64,000 nucleotides of DNA from an uncultured Sphingomonadaceae bacterium (GTDB lineage: Bacteria > Pseudomonadota > Alphaproteobacteria > Sphingomonadales > Sphingomonadaceae): the NCBI GenBank assembly GCA_947493215.1, contig CANLQE010000001.1:1737404-1801403 (forward strand). Direction: 5' to 3'. The notes beneath the pieces are model-generated. The model was not told where the DNA came from. It did no database searches and saw nothing but the letters and a program-made list of their open reading frames with translations. Positions 9,358 to 18,372 of this stretch are shown in pieces. A program made the translations under genes and the position numbers. The number at the start of each line of letters is the position of its first letter. The first letter of the stretch is position 1.

Positions 9358-9797
9358 AACGGAAAGTGAAAGGGCTGCAACGCATCTTGAAGGTGCGTGA
9401 TACGCAAAAAAAATTGAAAGAAATGGCGCTGGCCAAAGCCGGCAATCATTGTGCAACCTTAGAGCATAATGCGAGCAGGATTAGGAAGCTGCATATTGAA
9501 ACGCTTTCCGATGTTGAAGCCGTCAGTGCCGATACATTGTCGGCCAGGATGGAGCTTTCTGGACGTTTGGTCGATGCAGAACGATCGATCGAAGCATCGA
9601 TTGAGACGGCACGGCAAGATTTTGCCCATGCAGAGCGGCAAAACCTTGCCGCCCGGACGACCTATGAGGGTACCGAGAAGCTCCTCCAATCGAACCTTCG
9701 AAAAGCCCGTAGAGCAGAAATGTTCAAAACAGATGTTAGGCATAACATATTGTATAATATAGGTAATAACAGGAAAAAGGACCGCCGCGATGATTGA
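9354..9797 (+). CDS. fliJ: FliJ, flagellar export stalk protein
   Basis: Protein of 147 residues, almost entirely charged alpha-helix, with a predicted antiparallel coiled coil as in FliJ, the gamma-subunit-like stalk that penetrates the FliI hexamer and contacts FlhA. The start ATG overlaps the fliI stop (ATGA) and its end overlaps fliK by eight bases. Like most FliJ proteins it is poorly conserved; coiled-coil character, size and position support the call. Confidence 0.87.
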   Translation: MKRKVKGLQRILKVRDTQKKLKEMALAKAGNHCATLEHNASRIRKLHIETLSDVEAVSADTLSARMELSGRLVDAERSIEASIETARQDFAHAERQNLAARTTYEGTEKLLQSNLRKARRAEMFKTDVRHNILYNIGNNRKKDRRDD

Positions 9798-11370
9798 CAA
9801 GATCATGTCAGAAGCCTCTCATTCGATAATTGGCATGCTTTCTGCAAAGCCTTTGGACATGGAAACACGCACCGCAAATAACGAGTTCAGCTCTCTTCTA
9901 GTCCCGGGTGAAGCCTTGCCTGGTCCCGTGCTTGATAAGGACGGCGCCGATACAGCAGAAGATAAGCGCGGTGAAGAGTTTTTGGCTCAGTTAATCGGTG
10001 ATGATGCAAAGCCAGTTTCAGTCCCTAATGAGCAAGAAGCTGTCAAAACTGTCAAAGCCGTCGCGGCTAAGCTCTCCGTCGAAAGCCATGAGGGCGATAG
10101 TGAATTGCCTTTTGAAGCTGCGCCTTCTCCAGCTCCCGTTTCGGAAATGGAACGCTTCGTATCAATCATGCAACCGCCGTCAAACGGATCGGCCAATGTC
10201 GGTAACGACGTTGTGCGGTTGAACAAAGATAGCGCCCCAGGTCAACGAGCACGTATTTCAAACGCCGCCATTTCAAACACTGATATTTCAGACACCGCTA
10301 TCATAGCCGATGTAACTGTTGATCAGAAGGTTTCCGCTAAAGCCGGCATTCCAAAAACATCTGTCGTTGCAGATAGCGATGCCACCACATTGCCTCTTCC
10401 CAAGGTCTCGGAAGATACGACTGTAACACCGCCGGAAAATAAATCGCCGACTATGCTCAAACCGGCAATCGAGGGCAGTCAGCCAGTTGCCAGCAAGCCC
10501 GTTTTGGAAAATTCCGGAAAAACAGAAATTACTCATTCTGCAACAAATAGTCCGGTGAAGCAGCCTCTTAACATTGGGATGCCGAAGCCGGCTTTGGTCG
10601 AAACGAAATCTACGGACATCATGCAAAATGCGGCGGCGATAACGCCACCAGTATCTGGTTCAGAACGCAATATCCGGGATTCGCTTGATCTGCGGCTAGC
10701 CAGCAAGGGCAAAGTAGAGACTTCCAAACGGCCTCAAGCCGCAGAAACTGAAGTGCGTGACGCGGCTATAGCTGCCGACAAACCGCTGAAGATCGAGACC
10801 AAATTGCCTTTCACAGAAATGGAAAAACTTCCAGCTGCGGGGCAATTGGAAAAAAATATTGAGCTATCTGTACCGCTTCACTCCGCGCCCGTTACTGGCG
10901 GTCAAAACACCACGGCAAAGGCTGTGAGTTTTGATTGGAATGCGCCGAATTTTGCTCAACGCTTTGCGGCAGAAATCAGCGATCTTAACATTAGCGGTGA
11001 CCTTAAAAAATTCGAGATTAATCCTAGAAATCTGGGCCGTCTGGAAGTGTCGTTTATTTCGCGTGGTGGAGCCGAAGTGCTTCAGATCGACGCGGAGAGT
11101 GAAGCGGCGCGCGAGATGATTGTGCAGCATAGTCAAGCAATCCAAGACATGTTGAAAGCGCAGGGCCGTTCGGACCTGACACTGCGGGTGGATGTCAAAG
11201 AGAATATGTTTGCCCAATCCCATAATGAAAACATGAATTTCAGCGAGCAAGACGGCACCAACGAACAGGAGGAGCGCTCGGCTCCGTCCTCTCAAAATCG
11301 CGGGACTGGAATGTCGACTGAAGGTGATGTCGATCCACCGGCACCCTCCGACAACAGCCGCTACGCCTAA
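9790..11370 (+). CDS. fliK: FliK, hook-length control protein
   Basis: Protein of 526 residues. The first ~380 residues are low in hydrophobic clusters and rich in Ala, Pro, Ser and Lys, as expected of the ruler part. The C-terminal Flg_hook domain (about 395-475) has the signature FEINPRNLGRLEVSF and later LTLRVDVKENMF; this part binds FlhB to switch export specificity. A pentapeptide micro-repeat (ISNAA, ISNTD, ISDTA) lies at residues 156-170. The tail after residue 475 is polar and probably disordered. Confidence 0.92.
   Translation: MIDKIMSEASHSIIGMLSAKPLDMETRTANNEFSSLLVPGEALPGPVLDKDGADTAEDKRGEEFLAQLIGDDAKPVSVPNEQEAVKTVKAVAAKLSVESHEGDSELPFEAAPSPAPVSEMERFVSIMQPPSNGSANVGNDVVRLNKDSAPGQRARISNAAISNTDISDTAIIADVTVDQKVSAKAGIPKTSVVADSDATTLPLPKVSEDTTVTPPENKSPTMLKPAIEGSQPVASKPVLENSGKTEITHSATNSPVKQPLNIGMPKPALVETKSTDIMQNAAAITPPVSGSERNIRDSLDLRLASKGKVETSKRPQAAETEVRDAAIAADKPLKIETKLPFTEMEKLPAAGQLEKNIELSVPLHSAPVTGGQNTTAKAVSFDWNAPNFAQRFAAEISDLNISGDLKKFEINPRNLGRLEVSFISRGGAEVLQIDAESEAAREMIVQHSQAIQDMLKAQGRSDLTLRVDVKENMFAQSHNENMNFSEQDGTNEQEERSAPSSQNRGTGMSTEGDVDPPAPSDNSRYA
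10255..10299 (+). repeat. Three tandem 15-base repeats inside fliK
   Basis: Three in-frame 15-base units, each starting ATTTCA and encoding I-S-[N/D]-x-x (ISNAA, ISNTD, ISDTA). A fourth unit beginning ATCATA (IIADV) looks like a decayed copy. Unit count changes would alter the length of the ruler region of FliK without a frameshift. Confidence 0.7.
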
Positions 11371-11413
11371 GCTTCAATCAAACAATCAGAACCCATAAAT
11401 TTCAGAGGTCAAA

Positions 11414-11986
11414 ATGTCAGATACCAATCCAGAAGAAGAAAAACCCAAAAAGAAAAAGGGTAAGATGAAAGGCATCATCGTTGGTCTCGCCGCTGTGGCC
11501 GTATTGGGCGGCGGCGGTGCTGCAGGCGGATTTTATGTTGCCGGCACTATGGGCAGTGAAGGTGGCGAACCGGAAGATCCGAATGCACCTAAAATTATTT
11601 TGAAAGATGGTACCGCTGTTAGCGAAAAAGAAGCCAAGGCAGCTGTGCCGGACGAAAGCGACAGCAAGTTCAAAATCACCTATCATCAGATTGAACAGCC
11701 GTTCACATCGAACCTGTCCAATTCCGAGAGCTTTGCACAATTGTCGCTGGCGATCTCGACCTATTATGATGAGCGCGTTTTCGAACATGTGACCGAGCAT
11801 GAGATTGCGATCCGTTCCGCTATATTGATGGAGCTGGGTCAACAGGATCCGTTCGAACTCGATACCTCTGAAGGAAAACTTCAGCTCAAGAAAAAATTAC
11901 GCGACGTTATCAATGCGACACTGAAAGAAAAGTCAGGGTTCGGCGGCATCGAGGACGTTTATTTCACCAGCTTGGTCGTTCAGTAA
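11414..11986 (+). CDS. fliL: FliL, flagellar basal body-associated protein
   Basis: Protein of 190 residues. A Lys-rich cytoplasmic start (KPKKKKGKMKG) leads into one membrane helix at about residues 18-40 (IIVGLAAVAVLGGGGAAGGF), and the rest is a periplasmic FliL domain ending FTSLVVQ. FliL rings surround the stator and support torque. The gene starts 43 bases after fliK, the longest gap since fliE, with AGAGG nine bases ahead of the ATG. fliM follows after 23 bases. Confidence 0.92.
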   Translation: MSDTNPEEEKPKKKKGKMKGIIVGLAAVAVLGGGGAAGGFYVAGTMGSEGGEPEDPNAPKIILKDGTAVSEKEAKAAVPDESDSKFKITYHQIEQPFTSNLSNSESFAQLSLAISTYYDERVFEHVTEHEIAIRSAILMELGQQDPFELDTSEGKLQLKKKLRDVINATLKEKSGFGGIEDVYFTSLVVQ

Positions 11987-12009
11987 AAATTTCGGAAAGA
12001 GATAAACCA

Positions 12010-12933
12010 ATGTCCAATCCTACCTCAGAACCGAAGTCCTCCAGCGCCGCTGATGCCTCTGCGAGCCGCGCTCCAGTCGAACACAGTCTGCTGAAAAAAG
12101 GCGGTCCTGATGATATGCTGATGTCAGTATATCGGAAGGTAGAGAAACGGTTCGCTGGTCAACTCAAAAGCCATTTGATGAACATCATTGGTTGTGAATT
12201 GGCAGTCGAAACCGCGAGCAGTGATTTGTCGCCTTTTTCCGCCTGGTGCGAAGCACAGGAGGCGGACGCCGTTTATTTGGAATATCATACCGGTGGATCT
12301 GCGCCCGCTATTTGGGTTCGCGTTTCGCGGTTATTTCTAACCGGTTGTGTGGATTGTTTCTTTGGTGGGCAATTTGACGGTGAATCTTGCGCGCAAGGCA
12401 AGTTGAACCGGTCTGAAATCGGAATGATTGATCGGGTCGCTAACGCTATTGGTAATAGCCTCGCTGACAGTTGGTCGGTGGTGAACGAAACAACCGTTCG
12501 CTATGCTGGATATATTCACGACAAAGATGATCTCGAGATGGAACTTGATGATCCGAATGTTCTGGTAAGCAAAGCGAGGATCGCGCTTACTGGTCATGCG
12601 ATTGAGGCTATTGATTTTGTACAATCGATCGACGGCTTGATCGCGATTGAACCGCAACTGCAGCGTCCGGTCAGCCGTGAAACCAATAGTGTTGATCCGG
12701 CTTGGCAGAGGTCGCTGAAAGACTCTTTTGAGCAGGTTTACATGCCTGTGCGATCTGTACTGGCGCGTCCGACTATGGATTTGTCGCAATTATCGCGACT
12801 GGCTGTGGGTGATGTCTTGCCAGTGTCTCCCACCGATAACGTACCTCTGATCGTCGGCGATCGTGTCTTCGCACATGGCAGTATCGGCGAGCAAAATGGC
12901 GGCGTCGCCTTCAAAATCAAACAGTTTCTATAG
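12010..12933 (+). CDS. fliM: FliM, flagellar motor switch protein
   Basis: C-ring protein of 307 residues with the CheC-like middle domain and a C-terminal SpoA domain (about 235-305, VLARPTMDLSQLSRLAVGDVLP). FliM binds phospho-CheY at its N-terminus and controls rotation direction. The N-terminal CheY-binding peptide (LSQxEIDALL in enteric bacteria) is not evident in the Ser/Ala-rich first 25 residues, so CheY contact may differ. Gene order fliL-M-N-O-P-Q-R supports the call. Confidence 0.9.
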   Translation: MSNPTSEPKSSSAADASASRAPVEHSLLKKGGPDDMLMSVYRKVEKRFAGQLKSHLMNIIGCELAVETASSDLSPFSAWCEAQEADAVYLEYHTGGSAPAIWVRVSRLFLTGCVDCFFGGQFDGESCAQGKLNRSEIGMIDRVANAIGNSLADSWSVVNETTVRYAGYIHDKDDLEMELDDPNVLVSKARIALTGHAIEAIDFVQSIDGLIAIEPQLQRPVSRETNSVDPAWQRSLKDSFEQVYMPVRSVLARPTMDLSQLSRLAVGDVLPVSPTDNVPLIVGDRVFAHGSIGEQNGGVAFKIKQFL

Positions 12934-12942
12934 GACCAGACA

Positions 12943-13284
12943 ATGAACGATATGACTCATGATAGTGAGGCTCTGGGAGCCGCAGAAGCAACTGATGTAA
13001 ACATCAGCCAGCCACAAGACCACTATGCTTTTCTTGCCGACATAAAGGTTCGCCTTTCGGTCGAAGTGGGCAGCGTGTCGATGACGGTTTCCGACATCAT
13101 GGACCTACAAGAAGGCTCGGTTGTCGAACTGGATCGCCAAGTTGATCAACTGATCGACATTAACGTCAACGGCACATTGGTGGCCCGCGGCGAAGTGGTT
13201 CCGGTCAAGAATAAATTTGGCGTGCGGATCGCAGAGATCGTGTCGAATGGCATGGCGCGAGCGCGGGTTGAAAGGCGCAACTAA
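12943..13284 (+). CDS. fliN: FliN, flagellar motor switch protein
   Basis: Protein of 113 residues with a SpoA domain filling residues 28-107 (LADIKVRLSVEVGSVSMTV, later LVARGEVVPVKNKFGVRI). FliN forms the base of the C-ring with FliM and is a docking site for FliH-FliI. It follows fliM by nine bases and overlaps fliO by one base. Confidence 0.94.
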   Translation: MNDMTHDSEALGAAEATDVNISQPQDHYAFLADIKVRLSVEVGSVSMTVSDIMDLQEGSVVELDRQVDQLIDINVNGTLVARGEVVPVKNKFGVRIAEIVSNGMARARVERRN

Positions 13285-13538
13285 TGACCTTTTATATTCT
13301 CAAACTGGTGATCATGCTGCCGCTGATCGGCTTGCTGATTTATGGATCGCTCTGGCTCTATAAAAGATATCAACCGCAGACGATGATGCGCCAAAAAGAA
13401 AATGGTCTCCATATTGTCGAAGTCCTCCCCATTGGTGTGAACAATAAATTGGCAGTCGTCGATTTTGAAGGGCGCAAAATTCTTCTCTCCGTCACCCGCA
13501 ATGGCGTTTCAAAGATTGATGTGAAAAATGCGGAATAG
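13284..13538 (+). CDS. fliO: FliO, flagellar export gate assembly factor
   Basis: Small protein of 84 residues with one N-terminal membrane helix ([20 protein letters not shown]) followed by a cytoplasmic FliO domain ([20 protein letters not shown], then GRKILLSVT). FliO helps FliP form its complex with FliQ and FliR. It is short, missing the long tail of some homologues. Start overlaps the fliN stop (TAATG) and end overlaps fliP by 11 bases. Confidence 0.9.
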   Translation: MTFYILKLVIMLPLIGLLIYGSLWLYKRYQPQTMMRQKENGLHIVEVLPIGVNNKLAVVDFEGRKILLSVTRNGVSKIDVKNAE

Positions 13539-14304
13539 TCTCAAATATATCTGGGTCATTATTGCCCTTTTTGCCTCTGCATTTGTCGCGGACCCGGCTT
13601 TCGCACAAGATACCGCTCCGGGCGCATCTGCCGCGCTGGAAAGGGCTTTGGATGATGTGTCGGGCGACGGACAACCGCTGAGCACAACGCTGCAGATCCT
13701 CATCGTGATGGGCTTGCTGACGGTATTACCATCCATAGTACTCATGATGACCAGCTTTACCCGGATCATCATCGTTCTATCGATATTGCGCCATGCGCTC
13801 GGTTTGCAACAAACGCCTCCAAACCAGGTTTTGATTGGGCTGTCCTTGTTCCTTTCGCTGTTCATAATGGCGCCCAGTATTGAGAAGATTAACGAACAGG
13901 CCATCACGCCTTATTCGGCAGACGAGATTACCTTAACCGAGGCAATTGATCGTTCCGGTAAAGTCATGCACAGCTTCATGGCGAAACAGACACGGCAATC
14001 CGATCTCAGATTGTTCATGGATTTGGCCGATGAGGAAGGTTTCGATACAGCCGAAGAAATCCCGTTTTCGATCATGCTGCCTGCCTTTGTCACCAGCGAA
14101 CTGAAAACCGCTTTTCAAATCGGTTTTCTCGTATTTCTGCCATTTCTGATCATCGACCTGGTGGTGGCAGCGGTGCTGATGGCGCTGGGCATGATGATGT
14201 TGTCACCGGTGATCATATCGATGCCATTCAAGCTGCTTCTCTTCGTGCTGGTGGATGGCTGGGCCCTGACTATGGGCTCCCTAGCGGCCTCGTTTGCGAG
14301 CTAG
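13528..14304 (+). CDS. fliP: FliP, flagellar export gate protein
   Basis: Protein of 258 residues. A cleavable signal peptide is visible (hydrophobic core [14 protein letters not shown], then DPAFAQ), as is typical of FliP, followed by four membrane segments. Signature stretches are [20 protein letters not shown] and [19 protein letters not shown]. FliP makes the core of the FliPQR gate. fliQ begins three bases after the stop. Confidence 0.96.
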   Translation: MRNSLKYIWVIIALFASAFVADPAFAQDTAPGASAALERALDDVSGDGQPLSTTLQILIVMGLLTVLPSIVLMMTSFTRIIIVLSILRHALGLQQTPPNQVLIGLSLFLSLFIMAPSIEKINEQAITPYSADEITLTEAIDRSGKVMHSFMAKQTRQSDLRLFMDLADEEGFDTAEEIPFSIMLPAFVTSELKTAFQIGFLVFLPFLIIDLVVAAVLMALGMMMLSPVIISMPFKLLLFVLVDGWALTMGSLAASFAS

Positions 14305-14307
14305 CTC

Positions 14308-14583
14308 ATGGCTGATAATACAGATTTCTTTGTCGGCATTGCCCAGCAAGCATTGTGGATCACCGCTCTGTCGGCTGCGCCCTTTCTGATCCCGGCACTG
14401 CTCGTCGGATTGTTGCTAGGCATGGTACAGGCGGCGACGTCGATCAATGAGCAGACGCTGACCTTCGTGCCGAAACTAATGATCGTTGCCGTCGTAGCGG
14501 CTGTATTCGGCGGTTCGATCCTTGTACTGATCGTCGATTTCACCAGAGAAATTTATACACGCATACCGGACTTGCTCTTATGA
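14308..14583 (+). CDS. fliQ: FliQ, flagellar export gate protein
   Basis: Protein of 91 residues with two membrane helices (WITALSAAPFLIPALLVGLL and MIVAVVAAVFGGSILVLIVD) joined by the family loop ATSINEQTLTFVPK. It is part of the FliPQR gate. It overlaps fliR by four bases (ATGA). Confidence 0.96.
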   Translation: MADNTDFFVGIAQQALWITALSAAPFLIPALLVGLLLGMVQAATSINEQTLTFVPKLMIVAVVAAVFGGSILVLIVDFTREIYTRIPDLLL

Positions 14584-15362
14584 TTATCCCGGGATTTGCA
14601 GATGTAGAGAGCCAGATCTGGATGTGGATGATGGCGATGATCCGCCCTGGTGCGGCGATGGTCGTAACACCGGTTTTCGGTGCGGCCAACGTGCCGATCC
14701 AAATCCGCATTATATTGGCCTTCATGATCGGTATGGTGGCCACGAATAGCGCCAGTTTTGACTTGCCGACGGACACGGCGATCAGTCTGGGAAACATTAT
14801 TTTCGTCATGGGCGAAGTGCTCGTCGGTGTCGCCATCGGTTTCTCGTTGCAGCTGGGTTATTCCAGCGTGGTCATTGCAGGCGAAGCGATCAGTAACGCT
14901 ATGGGCCTTGGCTTTGCCAGTATGGCCGACCCTCAGACCGGTCAATCTACTCCGGTTATTGGGCAGTTTTTGACCATAATGGCGACGCTGTTGCTACTCG
15001 CCATTGATGGTCACTTATTGCTGCTCGCGACGATTGTGCAAAGCTATTCGGCATTGCCGCCCGGCTATGCGTTCCTTGGTCCCGAATTGTTATGGGGCAT
15101 CGTGAAATTCGGCGGGACGCTATTCTCTATGGGGCTGCTCATTGCGCTGCCGGTTGGTGGCTCGCTCATTCTCATTCAATTTGTCATGGGTTTTCTGGCT
15201 CGAACCGCTCCTGCCTTGAACCTGTTTGCGGTGGGTATCCCCGTCACGATTACGGGCGGTTTGATCGCATTGGCTATCACGGCGCCGATCATGGCGGACA
15301 CGATTATCCAGTCGCTTGGCATGGGACTTAATCACGCAGCTATGATTGCGGAGGGCGGATAA
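14580..15362 (+). CDS. fliR: FliR, flagellar export gate protein
   Basis: Protein of 260 residues with about six membrane segments, matching FliR throughout (MIRPGAAMVVTPVFGAANVP near the start, SMADPQTGQSTPVIGQF in the middle, FAVGIPVTITGGLIAL near the end). It completes the FliPQR export gate. Its stop codon overlaps the flhB start. Confidence 0.95.
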   Translation: MIIPGFADVESQIWMWMMAMIRPGAAMVVTPVFGAANVPIQIRIILAFMIGMVATNSASFDLPTDTAISLGNIIFVMGEVLVGVAIGFSLQLGYSSVVIAGEAISNAMGLGFASMADPQTGQSTPVIGQFLTIMATLLLLAIDGHLLLLATIVQSYSALPPGYAFLGPELLWGIVKFGGTLFSMGLLIALPVGGSLILIQFVMGFLARTAPALNLFAVGIPVTITGGLIALAITAPIMADTIIQSLGMGLNHAAMIAEGG

Positions 15363-16504
15363 TGGCACAAGAAGCTCCTGGTGGCGGCGAAAAGACCGAA
15401 GCACCAACCCCAAAGAAACTAAAGGACAGTTCCGAAAAAGGTGATGTCCTTCAGTCCAAGGATTTGGGCGGGGCAATGGTCACTTTTGTCGGCACAGTTG
15501 CCGTCGTGATATTTGGAGGCACGCTGTATCAAGCGCTTGCCGATATGCTGGCCGGTGCGCTGGTTTTTGATCACCGTGATGTTGAGATATTTGACATAGA
15601 AGGTCGCAGTTTCTCGCTTGTTTACGGTCTGGTTCCGGAATTTATGAGCTTGTTCGCTGTGCTGTTGGTGGCCGCTATCGCGACGCCAGCTTTGTTAGGT
15701 TCGTTGGGTTTTCGGTGGTCAGCTATGAAACCAAAGCCATCCAAGCTCGATCCGATCAAGGGGCTCGGTAAAATATTCGGTACAAATGGACTGATGGAAC
15801 TGGGCAAATCGATCATCAAGGTTTTGCTGCTCGGCGTTGTTGGCGGGACGATATTATACATCCATCTCGAAGACCTGGCTCAAATGGGGGCTCAAGATCT
15901 GAATATGGCCGTTACAAGCTATACGTCCATCTTCCTGACATTACTTGTCGGTATAACGGTCAGCCTCTCGTTGATCGCAATGGTTGACGTGCCGATCCAG
16001 CTATTCCAGCGCGGCAAACGATTGAAAATGTCTAAGCAAGAGATCAAGGACGAACATAAACAAACAGAAGGTTCACCCGATACGCGCGCTATCCAGCGTC
16101 AGCGCCGCAGTGAAATGCTGAATGATTCGACCCGCAAGGCTGTCGCTGACGCTACTGTCCTGTTGGTCAACCCAACCCACTTCGCGGTCGCTTTGCGCTA
16201 TGACAGAGAGCAAGATTATGCGCCTGTCCTGCTGGGCAAAGGCTGTGACGCGATTGCCTTGGCGATGCGGGAAATGGCGGCAGAAGTTGGCACACCGGTT
16301 ATGGAATATCAGGATCTCACGCGCTCCATCTATTATACGTCGCAGGTGGGTGAGACTATTGATGACCGTCTCTATGCCGTAGTTGCTGCGATACTAAGCT
16401 TCTTGATCCAGCTTGATGAAAAAATGGTCAGTCCGCTCCACAAACCGAAAATCAGTCTGCCGGAAGATATGCAATATAGCACCGATGGCAGCCGATTGGC
16501 CTGA
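15362..16504 (+). CDS. flhB: FlhB, export switch protein
   Basis: Protein of 380 residues with the family start GEKTEAPTPKKLKDSSEKGD, four membrane helices and a cytoplasmic autocleaving domain. The cleavage motif NPTH is intact at residues 270-273 (VNPTHFAVALRYD). Cleavage between Asn270 and Pro271 lets FliK switch export from rod/hook to filament proteins. This is the last export gene of the run; fliD starts 70 bases downstream. Confidence 0.97.
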   Translation: MAQEAPGGGEKTEAPTPKKLKDSSEKGDVLQSKDLGGAMVTFVGTVAVVIFGGTLYQALADMLAGALVFDHRDVEIFDIEGRSFSLVYGLVPEFMSLFAVLLVAAIATPALLGSLGFRWSAMKPKPSKLDPIKGLGKIFGTNGLMELGKSIIKVLLLGVVGGTILYIHLEDLAQMGAQDLNMAVTSYTSIFLTLLVGITVSLSLIAMVDVPIQLFQRGKRLKMSKQEIKDEHKQTEGSPDTRAIQRQRRSEMLNDSTRKAVADATVLLVNPTHFAVALRYDREQDYAPVLLGKGCDAIALAMREMAAEVGTPVMEYQDLTRSIYYTSQVGETIDDRLYAVVAAILSFLIQLDEKMVSPLHKPKISLPEDMQYSTDGSRLA

Positions 16505-16574
16505 TCTGAAATGCCCAACGTGACCTTAATCCATCTCCAAACGTACCGTATATCACCCGGAAGGTGAGCAAAAT

Positions 16575-17927
16575 ATGTTTAGTAATGTCATAAATAGCCT
16601 TGGCGCCGGTTCGGGCATCAACTCCGGACAGTTGGTGGCTGATCTTGTGGCTGCATCCACGGGCGTGAAGCTTGGCCAGCTCAATGAGCGCAGCCAGCTG
16701 AATAGCACGCGGATATCTGCCATGGCCGCAACTGCGTCGGCGCTCAGCACCTTTTCTGATGCGGTAAAAGAAACCCTGAATGGTCAGGGCTTTGTCGGCG
16801 AGCTTATATCCAGCCGAGCCGATCTGGCCAATGCGACCGTATTGGAAGATGCCCGGCCAGAAGGATTGCCAGCGACCATAGAGGTGGTTCAAATAGCCGC
16901 GGCACAACGGGAAATGACCGATGTATTCGCCAGTGCGTCTGATCCGATTGGGGAGCGGACGTTGACCCTCACCAATAGCGGCGGAACCTTTGATATCGTC
17001 ATCGACGATACCAACAACAGCCTCGCTGGGCTTAAAGATGCGATTAACGCCAGCAATAGCGGTGTCACTGCATCGATCCTGACCGATAATGCCGGCTCCC
17101 GTTTGGTGTTTGAAGCCCAGGAAGGTGTCGAAAATGCCTTTAGCATATCGCACAGCGGCCCTTCAGCGGCCTTGAACTTGTCGAATATCGGTACGGCGGC
17201 AGACAGTGTCATCCGGGTCGATGGCATAGAATTGACCAATAGCAGCAATGCGATTACCGGAGCCATTCCCGGCGTGGAGCTATCGCTCCTCGGCGCTGAG
17301 GTGGGCACTAGCTTTACGATCAGCGGTGATTCAGAGCCGCTAGATGTCCGCAGTTTAGTCACAGAATTTGTTACCGCCTATAATGAACTGCGCAGCTCTT
17401 TGAATGACGCGACGGCACCTGGTTTGGCGGGCGGAAGTGGCGGACCGCTGGCCGGCGATCGGGGTGCGCGCGAAGTCATCCGGCAAATGAGCCAACTGAC
17501 ATCGACACAATTAACCGACAGCGGTGATTTTCGTAACTTAGCCTCCATCGGCGTCCGAACCGAGAGTGACGGCACCTTGAGCATCGACGATACCCGGCTT
17601 GATGCAGCGCTGGAATCGGATAGCGGCGCAATCAAGTTGATGCTGGAGCCGGTGATTGTGACGGAGACTAATGTCGGTCTCAGCGGCGCCCTCGATGCCA
17701 TTTCTTCTCGATTGCAAGATGATAGTGGTGCCTTGTCACAGGCCCAGGAACGGCTCGATTCCATTCGGGAATCCATAGAAGAGCGGCGCATTAAAATTAA
17801 TGATGAGGGCGACCGTTTGCGCGAACAATTACAGACCACATTTGCAGGTCTGGAGCGACAGCTTTCCGTCCTGCGTGCCACCCAATCCTATGTCGAACAA
17901 CAATTCGCCTCCTTTGACGATAACTGA
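16575..17927 (+). CDS. fliD: FliD, filament cap protein
   Basis: Cap protein of 450 residues (HAP2). The N-terminal D0 part begins with GAGSGINSGQLVADLVAAS and the C-terminal FliD domain ends in a coiled coil (SIEERRIKINDEGDRLREQ, then VLRATQSYVEQQFASF), both typical. It caps the filament and aids flagellin folding. GGAAGGTGAG lies before the ATG and decides the start. fliS follows after 19 bases. Confidence 0.95.
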   Translation: MFSNVINSLGAGSGINSGQLVADLVAASTGVKLGQLNERSQLNSTRISAMAATASALSTFSDAVKETLNGQGFVGELISSRADLANATVLEDARPEGLPATIEVVQIAAAQREMTDVFASASDPIGERTLTLTNSGGTFDIVIDDTNNSLAGLKDAINASNSGVTASILTDNAGSRLVFEAQEGVENAFSISHSGPSAALNLSNIGTAADSVIRVDGIELTNSSNAITGAIPGVELSLLGAEVGTSFTISGDSEPLDVRSLVTEFVTAYNELRSSLNDATAPGLAGGSGGPLAGDRGAREVIRQMSQLTSTQLTDSGDFRNLASIGVRTESDGTLSIDDTRLDAALESDSGAIKLMLEPVIVTETNVGLSGALDAISSRLQDDSGALSQAQERLDSIRESIEERRIKINDEGDRLREQLQTTFAGLERQLSVLRATQSYVEQQFASFDDN

Positions 17928-17946
17928 CGTTAGAAAGAATTAAAGC

Positions 17947-18342
17947 ATGACATTTCAATCAAATATCCGGCGTACTTCAAACTATCGGTCTATTGAGAAA
18001 AATAGCCGGGTCTTGTCAGCCAACCCTTATGATTTAGTCGCTGTGCTCTTTGCCGAGCTGCGCGATAATTTGGACCTGATGATAGAAAGCGCCCGGCGTA
18101 ATGATCATGGGAAAATGTTCCAATTTCGGGCAAAAGCATTGGGTATCCTCAATGGCCTTGATGAGTCTTTGGATTTTGAAGCCGCCGGTGAGCTAGCCCA
18201 AACGCTCCATGCGATCTACGCCGAAGCCGGGCGACGGATACAAGCAGAAGTTGGGGCGTCGTTTATCGAACGAACCGAGTCTGCACGAGAAATGTTGCAT
18301 GAAATAGAGAAAGCTTGGCTGGCGATAGCGCCCGGCCGATAG
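17947..18342 (+). CDS. fliS: FliS, flagellin export chaperone
   Basis: All-helical protein of 131 residues with the FliS pattern: an early NYRSIEKNSRVLSANPYDLV segment, then AVLFAELRDNLDLMIESA and ALGILNGLDESLDFEAAGEL. FliS binds the C-terminus of flagellin and prevents early polymerisation. It follows fliD as in most flagellated bacteria. The ribosome-binding site (AGAAAG) is weak. The stop lies 30 bases from the stop of the convergent activator gene, with no clear terminator between. Confidence 0.9.
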   Translation: MTFQSNIRRTSNYRSIEKNSRVLSANPYDLVAVLFAELRDNLDLMIESARRNDHGKMFQFRAKALGILNGLDESLDFEAAGELAQTLHAIYAEAGRRIQAEVGASFIERTESAREMLHEIEKAWLAIAPGR

Positions 18343-18372
18343 GAATTAGACGGTAGCAGCTAAGCTCGCTTT

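Noticed and set aside
1-18342. Recent horizontal transfer of the flagellar cluster
   Set aside because: FliA plus FleQ-like activators recall gammaproteobacteria, but base composition and codon use look like the rest of the window and a CtrA-type box is present, so there is no sign of recent transfer.
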